The notes under the pieces: generated by a model
Database searches by the model: none
What the model saw: only the letters and a program-made list of their open reading frames with translations
What the model was told of the DNA's origin: nothing
Shown: positions 12,601 to 25,000 of the stretch, piece by piece
Numbering within the stretch: position 1 is the first letter of the stretch
Layout: every line of letters begins with the position of its first letter
Program-made: the position numbers and the translations under genes
DNA from: Neckera pumila
Lineage: Eukaryota > Streptophyta > Bryopsida > Hypnales > Neckeraceae
Length of the DNA stretch: 64,000 bases
NCBI GenBank assembly: GCA_963969595.1
Contig: OZ018411.1
Coordinates: forward strand, 9,984,501 to 10,048,500
Direction: 5' to 3'

Positions 12601-13188
12601 TCTCTTTAAACTCTTGTGAATCAGTAATAGATACTGAAAAACATCCATCCACTCAAAGCAGGTTGATCGAACTTTTAATGCAAAATTTCAAGCAAACCCT
12701 CGCAAACCCTAAAAATTACAAAATTGAATGCCGAAGCTCTTCCGAGCAACTGAAGAAATTCACAGAGTCCTCGTCAAAATGATCCATCAACGACTAAAAT
12801 CCAAAGCAGGACGCAGCAATACCTCATTATTATCCACAGGCACAGAATCATGCACCAAATTGCCAACCAAGCGCAAGCTCGCCTCCATGGCGGTCTTGCA
12901 CTCCGCAGTCTCCTTCTCCTTGGCCAACTTCGCCTCCTCCAAGCGGCTCTTTTCGTTCAGAAGCTCCCCGGGATCCTCTTTCGCCATCTTCTTCTTCTTA
13001 ATCCCGTCCTGCACCTTGTTCACCTCCTTGCGGATGTTGTCCACCTCGTACTGGCGCTGGCGCCATTCCTTGTCCAGCCTGATCACCTCGTCCACGAGCT
13101 CCACGCTCGCGAACCGGCGTCGCTGCGACTCGCGGATGCGCTCCGGGTCATTGCCGCGCTCTTCTCGAAAGAGCAAGATGTCCAACAT
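9357..13188 (-). CDS. Cytosolic seryl-tRNA synthetase (serine--tRNA ligase)
   Basis: Charges tRNA-Ser with serine in the cytosol. Seven exons join in frame with GT-AG introns: 12823-13188, 11635-11934, 11219-11322, 10756-10939, 10333-10512, 9745-9975 and 9357-9440, giving about 482 residues. The N-terminal part (to about 120) is the tRNA-binding coiled-coil arm. Class II catalytic signatures follow: motif 1 in exon 2 (GGRGYFLK to PFFM), the serine-binding TAE loop at 235-237, motif 2 FRKE at 265-268 with [18 protein letters not shown], and motif 3 ending TLTATER at 393-399. The last exon gives a Lys/Ala-rich tail ending in HQLKL, as in eukaryotic cytosolic enzymes. The wording is closest to what I recall of plant homologues. 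Intron 1 (888 bp) contains a lone TTAA-family end at 11958. No break is seen. Confidence 0.93.
11958..11976 (+). mobile_element. Lone terminus of the TTAA-ended family inside SerRS intron 1
   Basis: TTAACCCCTAAAAGGC matches the left end of the family. I found no convincing partner end in the intron, so this may be a remnant of a truncated copy. Confidence 0.45.
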
Positions 13189-13336
13189 CGTGATCTCACC
13201 TCAAAAACAAACAAAAACAAATAAACAAAAAACAAACACAAATAGAAGACAAACAATCGCTCCTTCCGAGCTCGGGGAACAAACTGCAGCTCGGATCGCA
13301 AATGTGGTGAAACCTAGTTTTTTTAGGATTTTGGGT

Positions 13337-13347
13337 TTTAGGGTTGT
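13337..13347 (-). promoter_or_regulatory. Telo-box-like motif upstream of seryl-tRNA synthetase
   Basis: On the minus strand this reads CAACCCTAAAA, about 150 bases before the start codon. AACCCTAA telo-boxes are known in promoters and leaders of plant translation-machinery genes, which fits the gene it precedes. The evidence is motif and position only. Confidence 0.45.
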
Positions 13348-13399
13348 GTAGTCTAGAGCTTGCGTAGAGTTCAAGGGCCTTTGAGCTCACATGCGCCGT

Positions 13400-14221
13400 C
13401 CACACCATCACTTTAACCCCAAAGTGACATAGGATTTCTTTTCTTTCTTAATCACTTGTACAGGTGTTCCTTTTTGAATTTTTCTGTTTTCAAATTTGTT
13501 GCTTTTCAAGTAAATCCAATCGTAGAAAGGAAAACTACATTGATACAGAAATCACTTGAAATTTTTTGAACCATTGATCCTCTTATCTAGAATGTTTTCT
13601 TACATGGGAAAATGATTTCAACACTGAAGAAATAGAAGGTTCACATGGGTGTTTTTCTCTTCAATAACCTAATAACGTCAAGTAAACTTACAAATTTGCA
13701 GTGGACTTCTAGTAACAAATTGTAGCTCACCACATAAACTAACATCACAACTTTAGAAAATCACAAAATCTATAAAATCGTGTTGTACTCGATGTACTTT
13801 AGACAGGTAGGTTGGACATTTGAATTGGAGGATCATTTCTTTCAGAAATTCAGCAAAATAAGTGCATGGAGAACTACTTAGATCCAAGTGGACAAAAGCA
13901 CCCATACACTTCATGGAAGTTTGTAAAAAATTTCAAGTGATTTCACCATCCAAATCTTCAGCCAGGCAAGTTCAAAGATATCAACCTCACCTCCTCATTT
14001 CTCTACCAAACTAAGGGACTTCCGACAAGTCTGGATTTTTAGAGTGGCATAGAAATCGCAATACTTTCTCAAATTTCTTATGTTTGGTGTCATTGGACAG
14101 GTCTTGCAGAATCCTACAAAGTACCTTGATTGCATTTTTCCATCTAAGTTTGGTAAATGACTACAAATTGGGACTGAAACATGGTGTACAAACACTTTCT
14201 GCCCTCAATGACGTTTTGGAA
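13400..14221. other. Intergenic, no gene recognised
   Basis: AT-rich flank upstream of the synthetase gene. A weak family-like terminus (TTTAACCCCAAAGTG, near 13412) has no visible partner. Confidence 0.45.
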
Positions 14222-14879
14222 TTAACCCCTTTAAATGATCGAGACACCAAATTTGGTGTAGAAAAGTTTGAAGCTAAATAAGACCTAACTAAATTTCCAT
14301 TTTTTTAGTTTATACTTTTGACAAATTCTTTTTGAAGTCTAATTTTACCATTAAAAATCTGATTTTTGAAAATGAATGATTATGATTTTTTTGTTTAAGA
14401 TTTTGTTCAAGGGTACCCATAGTGTAATCTTGACTTTCCGTTGTACTGAGGGTTCTTGGAAATTGAATGAGCCTCAAATACACTAGATCTTACTATAGAA
14501 AAAAAATCAAACTAGAAATTCATTTAAGAAAATTGTAGAGCAGATTTTGAGAAGCCATAAATTTATTTGGGATTTTGTATGTTAGGCCCTTCAACTCTCA
14601 TGTTTTTTTGGTGACCAATTTTTTAGATTTGATATGTAAAAAGAAAGTTGAAGATTTTCATAGTTTTAACAATCTCATCATCAAATATTATAATCTTTCA
14701 ATCCTTAAATGAAATTGTTGTGTTTTCTTATCCTATGTGAACTCTAGCATGTCTAGTTTGAATTTGTAAGGTTACAATTCAAAAAAAATTTAATTCAACT
14801 TATCAAAATGTTGACTTTTTGTTCAATTTAGAACAAATTTTAAGAAGCTCAAAACAAGCCTTGGGCATTTAGAGGTTAA
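14222..14879. mobile_element. 0.66-kb TTAA-ended element
   Basis: The left end is TTAACCCCTTTAAATGATC and the right end TTGGGCATTTAGAGGTTAA, with TTAA at both outer edges. The interior does not align clearly with the 0.93-kb copies, so this may be a separate subfamily. It is non-coding. Confidence 0.55.
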
Positions 14880-17800
14880 GTTAATTTTGGAGAAATTGAT
14901 GGCATAATTGAATGGCTTGAGGTAACTTTTCCAATGTAGTCTATGGTGAAGGAATTTTTGTGCAAAGTATTTGGATTAAATCCTAGAAGGAGTTATTGAT
15001 ACTATTTAATATTAAATGGTTTAGATTTGTTTGTTCTTTTACTTTTGGAATTTGTGAAAGATTTGTATTAATGTGATTCAATTTGTGCGAGGAGCACAAA
15101 TTGTTCTATATTGCATTTTTGATCCATGACAAAATTTGTTTTCAAGACTTTAATGATTTTTGGACAAAAAAGATGTTTTTTTCTTATCCTTATAGTGACT
15201 AAATAAATAAAGATAGAATGAAGTTGTGCCAAAAAATGCAATATATGAGCAACTAGTGGGTTTTGTTCTAGTTGAATTAACTTTATTAGTTTTGGAACTT
15301 TGAAACTTACAACACTATGGATGGATGGCAGTTAATGCCACTTTTATAGTACATTGTGTGTGACAAATTGTCACAAAATGTATTGTACAAAAAAAAATAC
15401 CCCCGATAAGCTCAAAAAACAATTTAAATAAAATTAAATTTTTTTGTACTCCATCCCTCCAATCCCACCTCTTTTGTACTTTTCAGGTGGAGATAGGGGG
15501 GGCATTTGATATGAAAGATATGCCATATCCCTTACCCATATCCGTATCCCTTATCCATACCATATCCATATCTGTATTGTGTCCAAAATTATTTTTCAAT
15601 ATCAACAACATCGGGAGGGGGGGGGGAGGAAACCGAGGGACAAGAGGATTTGCCACTTGTGGGCATACTCTAGAGAATTCTTTTTTCCATTCTTTTTTGG
15701 AGTAGTTGTACAAATTTTGAAACTTTTAAAATAATTATACACTATTAGTTTAACCAAGTTATAGTTTAATTTATTTTTTTGAATTCTTAACTCCAATAGG
15801 GAAAATGTGCTACTATTACAAAACCAAAAAGCATTGGTGTTCACAATAATTATTCAAAAAAGGAAAAAATTAAATTGCTAAAAAGATTTGATTGCTCAAT
15901 AATTTTTCACTTCATGTCCCTTATCTTTAGAGATTCAATATGGGAGAAATATGTGACAAAAATAAACACTTTTAAGCTTTGGAAATAAAATTTTGGGATC
16001 TCAACTTTAATTTCCATCTTTTATTGGAGGCATTTTGTGTCAATGGAAAGCTATACAATCTCGATCATGATTAAGCTGAATTTTTGCTAAAAAGAATTGC
16101 TTTAGACAATGGTTTTAGAAAGTTAGGTTATTAAATACAGTAATAAAATATGTTTGTTTGCTTGGTTTTAAATTAGAAGAAGTATGAGATTTGATGTTGA
16201 AAATTCTAAATCTATAATCTTCTTAAGAGACTTCTTTATCACTGAAGATTCAATTAATGTATAAAGGTTCCAAGGATCTTAAACAAAATATAGATAATTA
16301 TGCTATAGATATATGATTTTCAAATTTGTTTAGAAAAGAAAGTATAACAATTGTCCAAATTCAATTGTTAACTTTTAAATAATTTGATTGGTATCAAGAT
16401 ATAATGATTAATTTTTTGAATTAACTTTTTTCCTAATTGTCTAAAATTTCATCTTCTTCAGTCTAAAGAAAATAGTAAAAAATAATAATAAAAACATTCT
16501 TTCATATCATATTATTTAAACATTTAGATAGTATTATATATTTTGCATTTTTTTGAAATAAATTAAAGAAATTTTCTATATTCAGAATTATATTAATTTA
16601 ATCTATGGTTCCAAAGATACAACTATGTTTCACCTCAAAAATTATTTAACCATTTGTAATTCAAATAAAGAATCTTTTATAAATTTTAAATTTTGTAAAT
16701 AAATATTGGTTAGAACAATGGTATTTTAAACGATCTTGCTTTAGAATTATTATATGTAAGAATATTTTTATAGAATTTTGGCTTTAAATTTAAAAAATTA
16801 TTAGAGAACTAGGTGATGTCAAAGACATACATCTTCCATCATTTTGGATAACTTCTTCTCCTTTTAGAGTAAAAAGGTTCATAAAGTGACCGAGTTCTAA
16901 AAACATTCTTTAAACACAGAAGCACATTTTTTTTTCTTTAATTTACCAACAACATATGTCAATGTACTAATGGTGAACATATCAGGGAGCGGACACTTTT
17001 AGTGATTTATGTGGTTCTAATTTCAAAATTCATGACTAATTCCATGAAGGTCCAAAAAATATGGAACAACTTAATTTAGATGCCAATTCCATTTGTCTTT
17101 GAAGGACAAATTACTCAAATATTTGAAAGAACTACAACCCTAAAAGTTGTTAATAAGCTCTTAAAGGCCGGTACTTCTTGGACCCTTTTCATAGAACTTA
17201 TAAAAGATTGTAAAAGTCAAACCTTCTTTGAATACTAGATACATTATCCTAATATCTTAGGAGATTGACTTCTATAATATTGTGCATGGCTACTTGAAAC
17301 TTTCAAGTGACTTTTGCAAATTAGATATGCGGCTCTTTGAAGTTGCCCTATGATTTCTTAGTGCCTCCTAGAGGCTTCCAGTATACTTTGAAGAAACGTC
17401 AAGTAATAATGATTATATATATTGAAGGCAAGATGAAGGAAGTCTCGATTATGTCCGCACAAGTCTTTGAGTCTTTTAGCTAAGTTTGTTTTTTGCACTT
17501 TTTGTATGCAATATACTCTTTTGTGCAACTCTTTTAACCTTCTTGTGTACTCTCTTAGAATCTCTCATACCACGTGTTTGTACAACTCACTTAACTTTCT
17601 TGAGCAAACTCCGTAAATGCTTTGCCTTGTCTATTCTGCAAGTTTGCCTAGTTCACTATTCTTCTTGAAAACTTGTCAATACCTATCCTATCTATTTTGA
17701 TACTTTAATCCTCGACTTTTTATCCTTGACAATTTTGCATTTCAAGCTTGATACAAATATTTCTTTAGAAAAATACAGATTTTTTATTTAGAATAAAATT

Positions 17801-19024
17801 TGAAATTATTATCATTTAAATTCAATTTGTATCATTTAGAACTATTAGGTAGGCATATCTAACCACATAAATTTAGTCTGTGGTTATTAAAATTCAATTT
17901 TTATTCAAATATGGCTACTAAATCTTTCTTTTAGGAGCTAACTTACAACATTTCTTGTAATACTCAAATTAGAGTTTTTCAAGACCTTAAGAGCTCGAGG
18001 AATTAAGATATGGCGCCCCATTTGGACTACAATTCAACTCTATTGGTAATTACCTTGATCTTACTCTCAATCCACACAAGGGCAACTTGAATGAAAATAG
18101 ATATTTATAGTATAAATTTGAATTCCATTAACTTCCAAAAGATGACTATTTACCTTTCAAACTTCATGAATCATATAGCAATTGTATTAAGTAAAAGGTA
18201 CATGATATGAACAATTTGGTTAATAAAACTAGTCTTACTTTTGTTGGATCTTGGTAGCAACTAAAAAAAGATTTCAATATCTTAGCATGTCATGTCTATT
18301 CTAGACAATTGAACAAGTATTTTTTATTTTTTTTAAATTTCTAAACTTACTATGATAGAGTGATATAGTCTATAAACTTGCAAAACTATTAAAAGCAATT
18401 TTATGTCTCTTCTGTCACAGGCTCACACCTCTATTTCTTTCGTGTCTCTTGTACATAAAGTGAGTCTTTGAAGTGATCAGTCCATGAGACGCAAAGTTAG
18501 GGTTTCTCAAATGCTGGCACACTCGCTCAAAATGGCCAGAACCCTCAATCCTCAAATATGCCTCTACAAATATGTCACTACAAGCATACACATTTCATCA
18601 TATCTTGGTGTTGGTAACAAGAAAGAATGAAGTTAAATTAAATGAAGGTACAATAGAGTATTCTCAGTGAGTGCTTCACGTGTAAGTTCGTGATGATGGC
18701 CTTAACATTGAGAGCAGGGGTTTCTACAAATCCATAAATTAGGGTGTAAATTTACAATGAACCTCATGCTCACACACAAAAAGATCACCCAGAACTGCAG
18801 TCCCCAAACGAGTGCACTGAATGTTGCTAACACAGAATCATGTCAAAATATCGCTGTTTGTTTGCAAGGTACAAACAACAACATTCTTAGAAGGCACCTA
18901 TTTCTCTACTTGATAAATAAGGCATCAAACGATGAATTTTAAGTGCCATGTCGACTGACTGAACTAGTATACAGATTTAAGGATTCCAATTCTGAAGGCT
19001 TAATGTACAGTTTTCGCAAAAAAT
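14880..19024. other. Intergenic, very AT-rich
   Basis: No gene is supported. It contains a CCATATCC-rich simple-sequence stretch at about 15520-15575, a poly-G run near 15613-15627, and AT-rich sequence to 18.4 kb. The last few hundred bases may include the 3' untranslated region of the giant gene that ends at 19025. Confidence 0.45.
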
Positions 19025-22000
19025 TCATGAATATTGGTCTAAAGCAGTCCTACATGAAACTAGTATATCCTGCAATTGTTGGTTCAAATCTCGGAGAGAA
19101 CTGATATCATCCCTAGTGCCAGGGAAAAAGGACAAAAAATACCTCAATTGCCCAGTCCAACTCTCAATGAAATCGAAACAATGCAAAGGTGGAATAGGAA
19201 CAAGTTTTCCGAGTGGGTGATTTCGACCCTCGTTTGGGGAATCAGTGCTTGAAGAGTCCTGCCCAGAAGACGTTCTCGTCGCATCCAATTCACCTTCCAC
19301 GATGTCCTCAGATAAAACCTGGGTAGCTAGTGCGGTGAAGAATTGGCAACTCTCCAAACACAGCTGAAATATCTGTTGCAGATGAGCACACGAGTTAATG
19401 AACTACAGGCATATTGAATTCGAAGAGAATTTTATGATTCTAGTAAGACCTCTAAGTTCACTAACTGTACCACGATTTAAGTGGCAGAGACATTGATGAA
19501 GATACGAGTTGAACTGCCAAATCTACAAAAGCAACGCTAATGTGAATATGACGGATAAAACAACGCTAAACCTTTTAACCAGCAACTTCAGAGATTCACA
19601 GGTTACGTCAAAAAAGGTTTAAAAAATGGATACAGGAGGATTGCCAAAGACCTGACAGCGATACAGAGAACAATATAAAAGCTTAGCAAGCTTCACAGTT
19701 GATAACTCTACAGTGGCTCCGCCTTTGCTCCAACGCTCCTTCAAGCTATAGAACACAAGCTCATCTGCACCCACCATTGTACACATAATTGTTTCAGCGA
19801 GTTAAGAAGTCAATACAGCCGTCATATGTCAGTACTACAAAATTTGTCTTTTTCTTAAAGAAAACGCGATCCCGGCATGTTAAAAATGAAAATCTCAAGA
19901 GAAATCCCTTTCAATTTGAAGGCAAAAAACGCAGGTATGAAAACAGAGAGTAACAAAAGCCTCCGGAAAAACGTAACTCACCTGTAAGGTATTGCAGATC
20001 AAAGAAAAGAAAGTCGTAATGCTGAGAGCCTTCTCCCTTACTTGAGAAGGACAGTATGCACTTTTCAAATTCTTGAAATGCATCCTGATCGTGTATATTC
20101 CAGCTACCCTGCTTCACCAGTTTATCTGATACCAAGACAGTTTCCTTGCTGTTCCCACTCTTAGAGCCAGTGTGATCCTTTCTATGTGCAGAATTCTGCA
20201 GGTCAAGCCGCGATCCCAAGGTTGGCTTCTCATGAAGACCCGTTAATAGCCGATTCATCAATGAGTAAAACATACTGAGAAAAGAAGTAATTGCAAGCTC
20301 AAGTCGCTCAAAGGTATATGATCTTTTGGGCCTGAAAACATTCAATCCAGGAAATTTGTAAGTTCATACCAGCACTGTCTAGACACTAAACAGACTTATT
20401 GCCATGATCGTACAAATACATACGAATCGAGCGCTCATTATCAATTTAATGATATGCTGAATGATAAAATTTGTTGAATGCCATCTTCTATATGCAAATA
20501 TTCTAAAGGTGCTACAGTTCAAACAAGAAATAGAGGACACAATTTGAATGAATAGATTGAGTTGAACGTACCCAGAGCCAGCAAAGAAATTGCGAAGGTG
20601 CCCAGCTGTTAGACGCAAGCTAACAGTGTACTTCTCACGAGGATTGGATCGATTGTAGATGGTAATATGCTCTTCAACATATTTCTGCTTCATCACCATC
20701 TTCCGATGCTCCCGCAAAGTATCCAGGTTTGGCCGAACCACAATATCATGACACCCTTTCTCATGTATTATTGTCGGCAGTGCATGTACACCGAAGGTCA
20801 ACCCTTGAGAAACAGCACTTGGCAACTCTTGCAAGCCAGGAACATCTACTTTAAAGAAAAGTGAATCATTTTTGACAACATACTCTAGCTTTCGGTGAAG
20901 ATACAAGTTTCTTAAAGTAAGAATCTGGAAAGAAGGCATTAAATCAAGGTCATCATCCCGGTGTACTTTAAGCGCTGGACCTGATTGCTGCGAGGAATGC
21001 AGAACATCAGACTCATCTGGAGTTTCGTTACCCGTTCCAGACATTTCTGAAGACGATTCACTTGGTATGTGTCCTGAATGATGGTTTCCTGTAGAGCCCA
21101 GCAATACCTCATTTTCGATGAAAGGGGCATTGACAGGGTTATCGGTGATGGAGGACCCTCCTTTCCTTGTTAAGCATGTCCCTACATCGCTGGTAACATC
21201 CAAGGAAGTATGCCCACTTCCGTGCCTCCTTGTTGAGAAAAGAACATCCGTAGAAGAGATTCCAATCTGTGGGTACCGGCACTTTGCCCGGAATGGTATA
21301 CAGCGTTGGTAATCCTGCACGTAACATCAGAGAAAACAGCAGTTATACTTGGTCATAAATTGAGAAGTGAAAGCCACAGAGCTCACTGTAGCAAATATCA
21401 AATCTAATGAGGACTTTGCAAATTCTCCACACAAAAGTAAAACTGGATTACAGGGCACCTTTTTCCACTGAAGAATCACAGAACTCGACGGGGAAAACTC
21501 ACCTTGACAAGCCGGCAGTTGACAAAAATTGTGGCAGACACCTCATCACAAGTGTCTTCCATAAGCGGCTCCTCCTTTGGTGGACCAATGCAAAAGTGGA
21601 TCCAAAGCCGCATTCTGCACGGGAATAGTAAACAACTTGCCAGTTGTTATTGAATCAAACAATGCCATATTCAATGAATTCAAAGGTAAAATCAGTAGCA
21701 ATCAACAAAACTTCCAAAACAGTCTACATGGCTAAGTATATTTTGAGATCACATTCACACTTTTCTTTCCAACTCAAAATTCTAGTGCAGATTAAAAGAA
21801 ATACTAGTCCGCTTGCCTGCTCTTAGCATCCACAGTCACTGAGCTGAAACGCTTCAAAGATGTGTTTTCAAGTGAAAAATTGAGTTCCGTAGAGTCGTTG
21901 TGGTCCAGGGTGGAAGAAAGGAGAAACTCCATGGCAACCGACGCTTCATTCACAATGACAAATGACCGATTCCGATACCAAAAATTGTAATAGATCTCCA

Positions 22001-25000
22001 CCATATCTATTGCAGCACCCTCTGCCCTGAAACATTGAGAAAATCAACTACAGTGAAGAAGACTTTCAGGACAGCTCTCATAACTACAAAGATTCCACAT
22101 TTTTTCCAACCTAGTGCTTCTGATTCGCACGAATTCATTCCAGAGACCCAAGGTACTGTTTTTCGTTCATAATAAGCGAGCTCTTACCAAAAATCGAGAC
22201 TGCCAATAATAACTCATTGAGAGGAACCAGGGGGATCAAAAGTCCAAGTTATAAAGTGTACCTGTCTCCTTGCACAAGAACATAAAAGAAGGGCACCAAG
22301 GGAGCCTCCGGACGAGCATTTTTCAAAGCTACAACCTCCATGCTAAGGTGCACTGTTTTCAAGTCTGCTGGATTGTCGAGATTTTCCACGACGAGATAGG
22401 TAGAGAATACCCCTGCAAACCAAGTTTCAGTGTGAAAATCGATTACATGTAGGAAGAAAATTCAGATCAGAAACTCAATATCACGGTCCTTATACCCCAG
22501 CCAAAGCAATCTGCTACGTCTGCTACATACGATTACTAATGTAATAAAATTCCAAAGAATAAACATCTACCTAAGTACATAGAAATCAAAGAGATCAATG
22601 ACAACGGAAGATTGTTCGTATCCGTTTACAACTAAGGAAAGAGAGACCAAACAACAGAATCAATGAACTACTTAATACAAACGTAATCACTTACCCATCG
22701 CTTTCGTTGAAAAGGAAAGCTTTACAGTGTTTTGCTGCATAGCGTCTACAACCCCTGCGGAGCTGCTGATAGTAAGCCAGCCTGCGTCCCCATCACTGAT
22801 TGTGCAAAGTCGATATGAAATCGGCCGCTCTTGATCCCCAACAAGTGTTAAATTCCAATGCCGATGACCACCCGATGAAATGTTCTGCTGACCTAGATTA
22901 AATTCGTAACATATAGGGCTTCCATTAATTGCTGTACAACCCCGAAGACCAAGAACTGGCAACCTTTGTTTCGAATAATTAATATAATTAAAAGGGTCCT
23001 TACTAACGGAGTCACAAGCTTTACTTGATGAACTATTTTGAACTAAATCAACCCCTGCAGTCTGAGAAAGCGAGTTCTGTGAAAAAACTGGCGGTCTAAT
23101 AGAGACATCAACCCTTTGCCGGTTGTCACGTTCTTCAATATCTTGGATAAATACAGCTGCCGTGAGATATTCAGCAGTACAATGACCCTCAGAGACCTGC
23201 CTCAAGAAAGCTTCGTGCATTTCAGCTGACCATGAAAGAAATTTCACAAAAATGTCAATTCTGCCACCAGGAGGAACTCGCACCTCCCCAGGAAGAATCT
23301 CCAAGAAACATAATTGGGTACCAAAGTCATCGGACAATGTTTGTTGAGCCCAGGCTTTCAGTTGCAGATGGTCAAAAGCAAGATTATTCTGAACCACTAT
23401 CTTCTGTGAAACATTCGTCTTGTCATGCCATCCTTCCCATGTTTCAATCCGCATACTGGTGATATCATAATCCATCTTTGAGTTCGAATTTATAAGAGTT
23501 GTATCAATCCCATTTCCAGCATCATCTGCATGGTTGAAAGTATCTCCCTCTAGCAACATTGCCTGGTCCACACAGAATCCCCACACAAATCAGCTCGTCA
23601 ACCAGCACAGGTCTAGAAACATTAACCGCCACTACCTCAATTCTGAACAGGATGCAATGTAGGAGTTAAAGCAAATTTGAAAGAAACCGAATAACTTGCA
23701 TCAAGAAGTTCAATTTGAACTTCTCTTGAGAATTGGTGCCTCCTGAACAACCAGAAAATCTTATTGCATGTATGTCGAATGTTGTTCAAATGACGGCTTC
23801 AACTCACCTGACATTGCAACGCACTGGGGGAAACACCAAGCATTGGACCCTGAATCAGAGTTCCAAGAATATCGATGCAGTCGGGCAGAGGAGACGAATA
23901 CAAATATAAGTGACCTAAGCACAACATCGCCGTTGTTTCTGATTGATTTTCTTCACTGCTAAAAGTAGCATCTTCGCAAAAGCCAGTATTGTCATTGATA
24001 TTCTTGTCATTCATCGTCCGAGAGCCACTAGAACCGTTTGGATCGGAATTTGAGATGGCTATCCAAGATTTCTCTGAGGATTCTTGTCGGTCTATCTTCA
24101 CTAAAGCTGATGTTGTAAAAGATTTGTCATCATTCTCAAGTGCGCTCCTAGGGCTGGTCGAAAAGCCGTTGCTATGCCGCTCAGAATCATCTGCCCTAAG
24201 AGCGTGAGGAATGAAGTCAGACACCAGCCGCGCTCCTACGTGCAGCTCTACTATTTCTCCAGGTTGCAGTGACAGCTCAGTAATTGAGGAATTGCTTACG
24301 TTCGACGTGACCTCCAGCATCACCTACAGAATCACAAGCCAGGACCATGCTGTGAGTGTGGACGAAACGCACGGTTGGCAATTCAACGAAAGATTTATGG
24401 TATACCAATCACAACGTTGTCGATAGACCATTGCATTTGGTTCACACATCTGCTATGTTCCGTGAATTTCTGAATTTGAAAGCCCACATAAGTGGATATC
24501 TAAACGCACCAGCGATTCAGTGTCTTCAACTTGATGCAATTCCAGAACTACACCGATCGATTCCATTGACAGATTCTCCACCTACACCAAAGATTCCACC
24601 ATAGTTGCAAGTACACAATAAGAGACAACTGAAATACACGATATAAACCCCCCTTTGGTCAAAGTAGCCCGAACAATTAACTACTTAACTCAATATACAC
24701 AACCAGCCCCAGGAATTGATTTACAGAAACAGAAGGAAAGGATAGCATCGTTACTTTGCATCTGAATCTTACCGAGAATCTCCTGCTGCAAGGTAGCGCA
24801 TGGGGTTGCAGCGGCACAGTAAGAGGTGGCAACACCAATGCTGAGTCGGTCAGTCCCACAAACCGCAAGTTGCGGACAGTCATTTCAGCAATAACAGAAA
24901 CTTCCATAATATTCTTGCGATTGTTGCAGTTCTCCAAGCATAGCTTCCATGACCATGTCCTAGCCTCCTTCCTGTGCTCCAACTTTGACGTATGCAAAGC

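Noticed and set aside
12728..13351. 207-codon plus-strand frame over SerRS exon 1
   Set aside because: Antisense to a conserved exon; Ser/Arg-rich composition comes from the complement.
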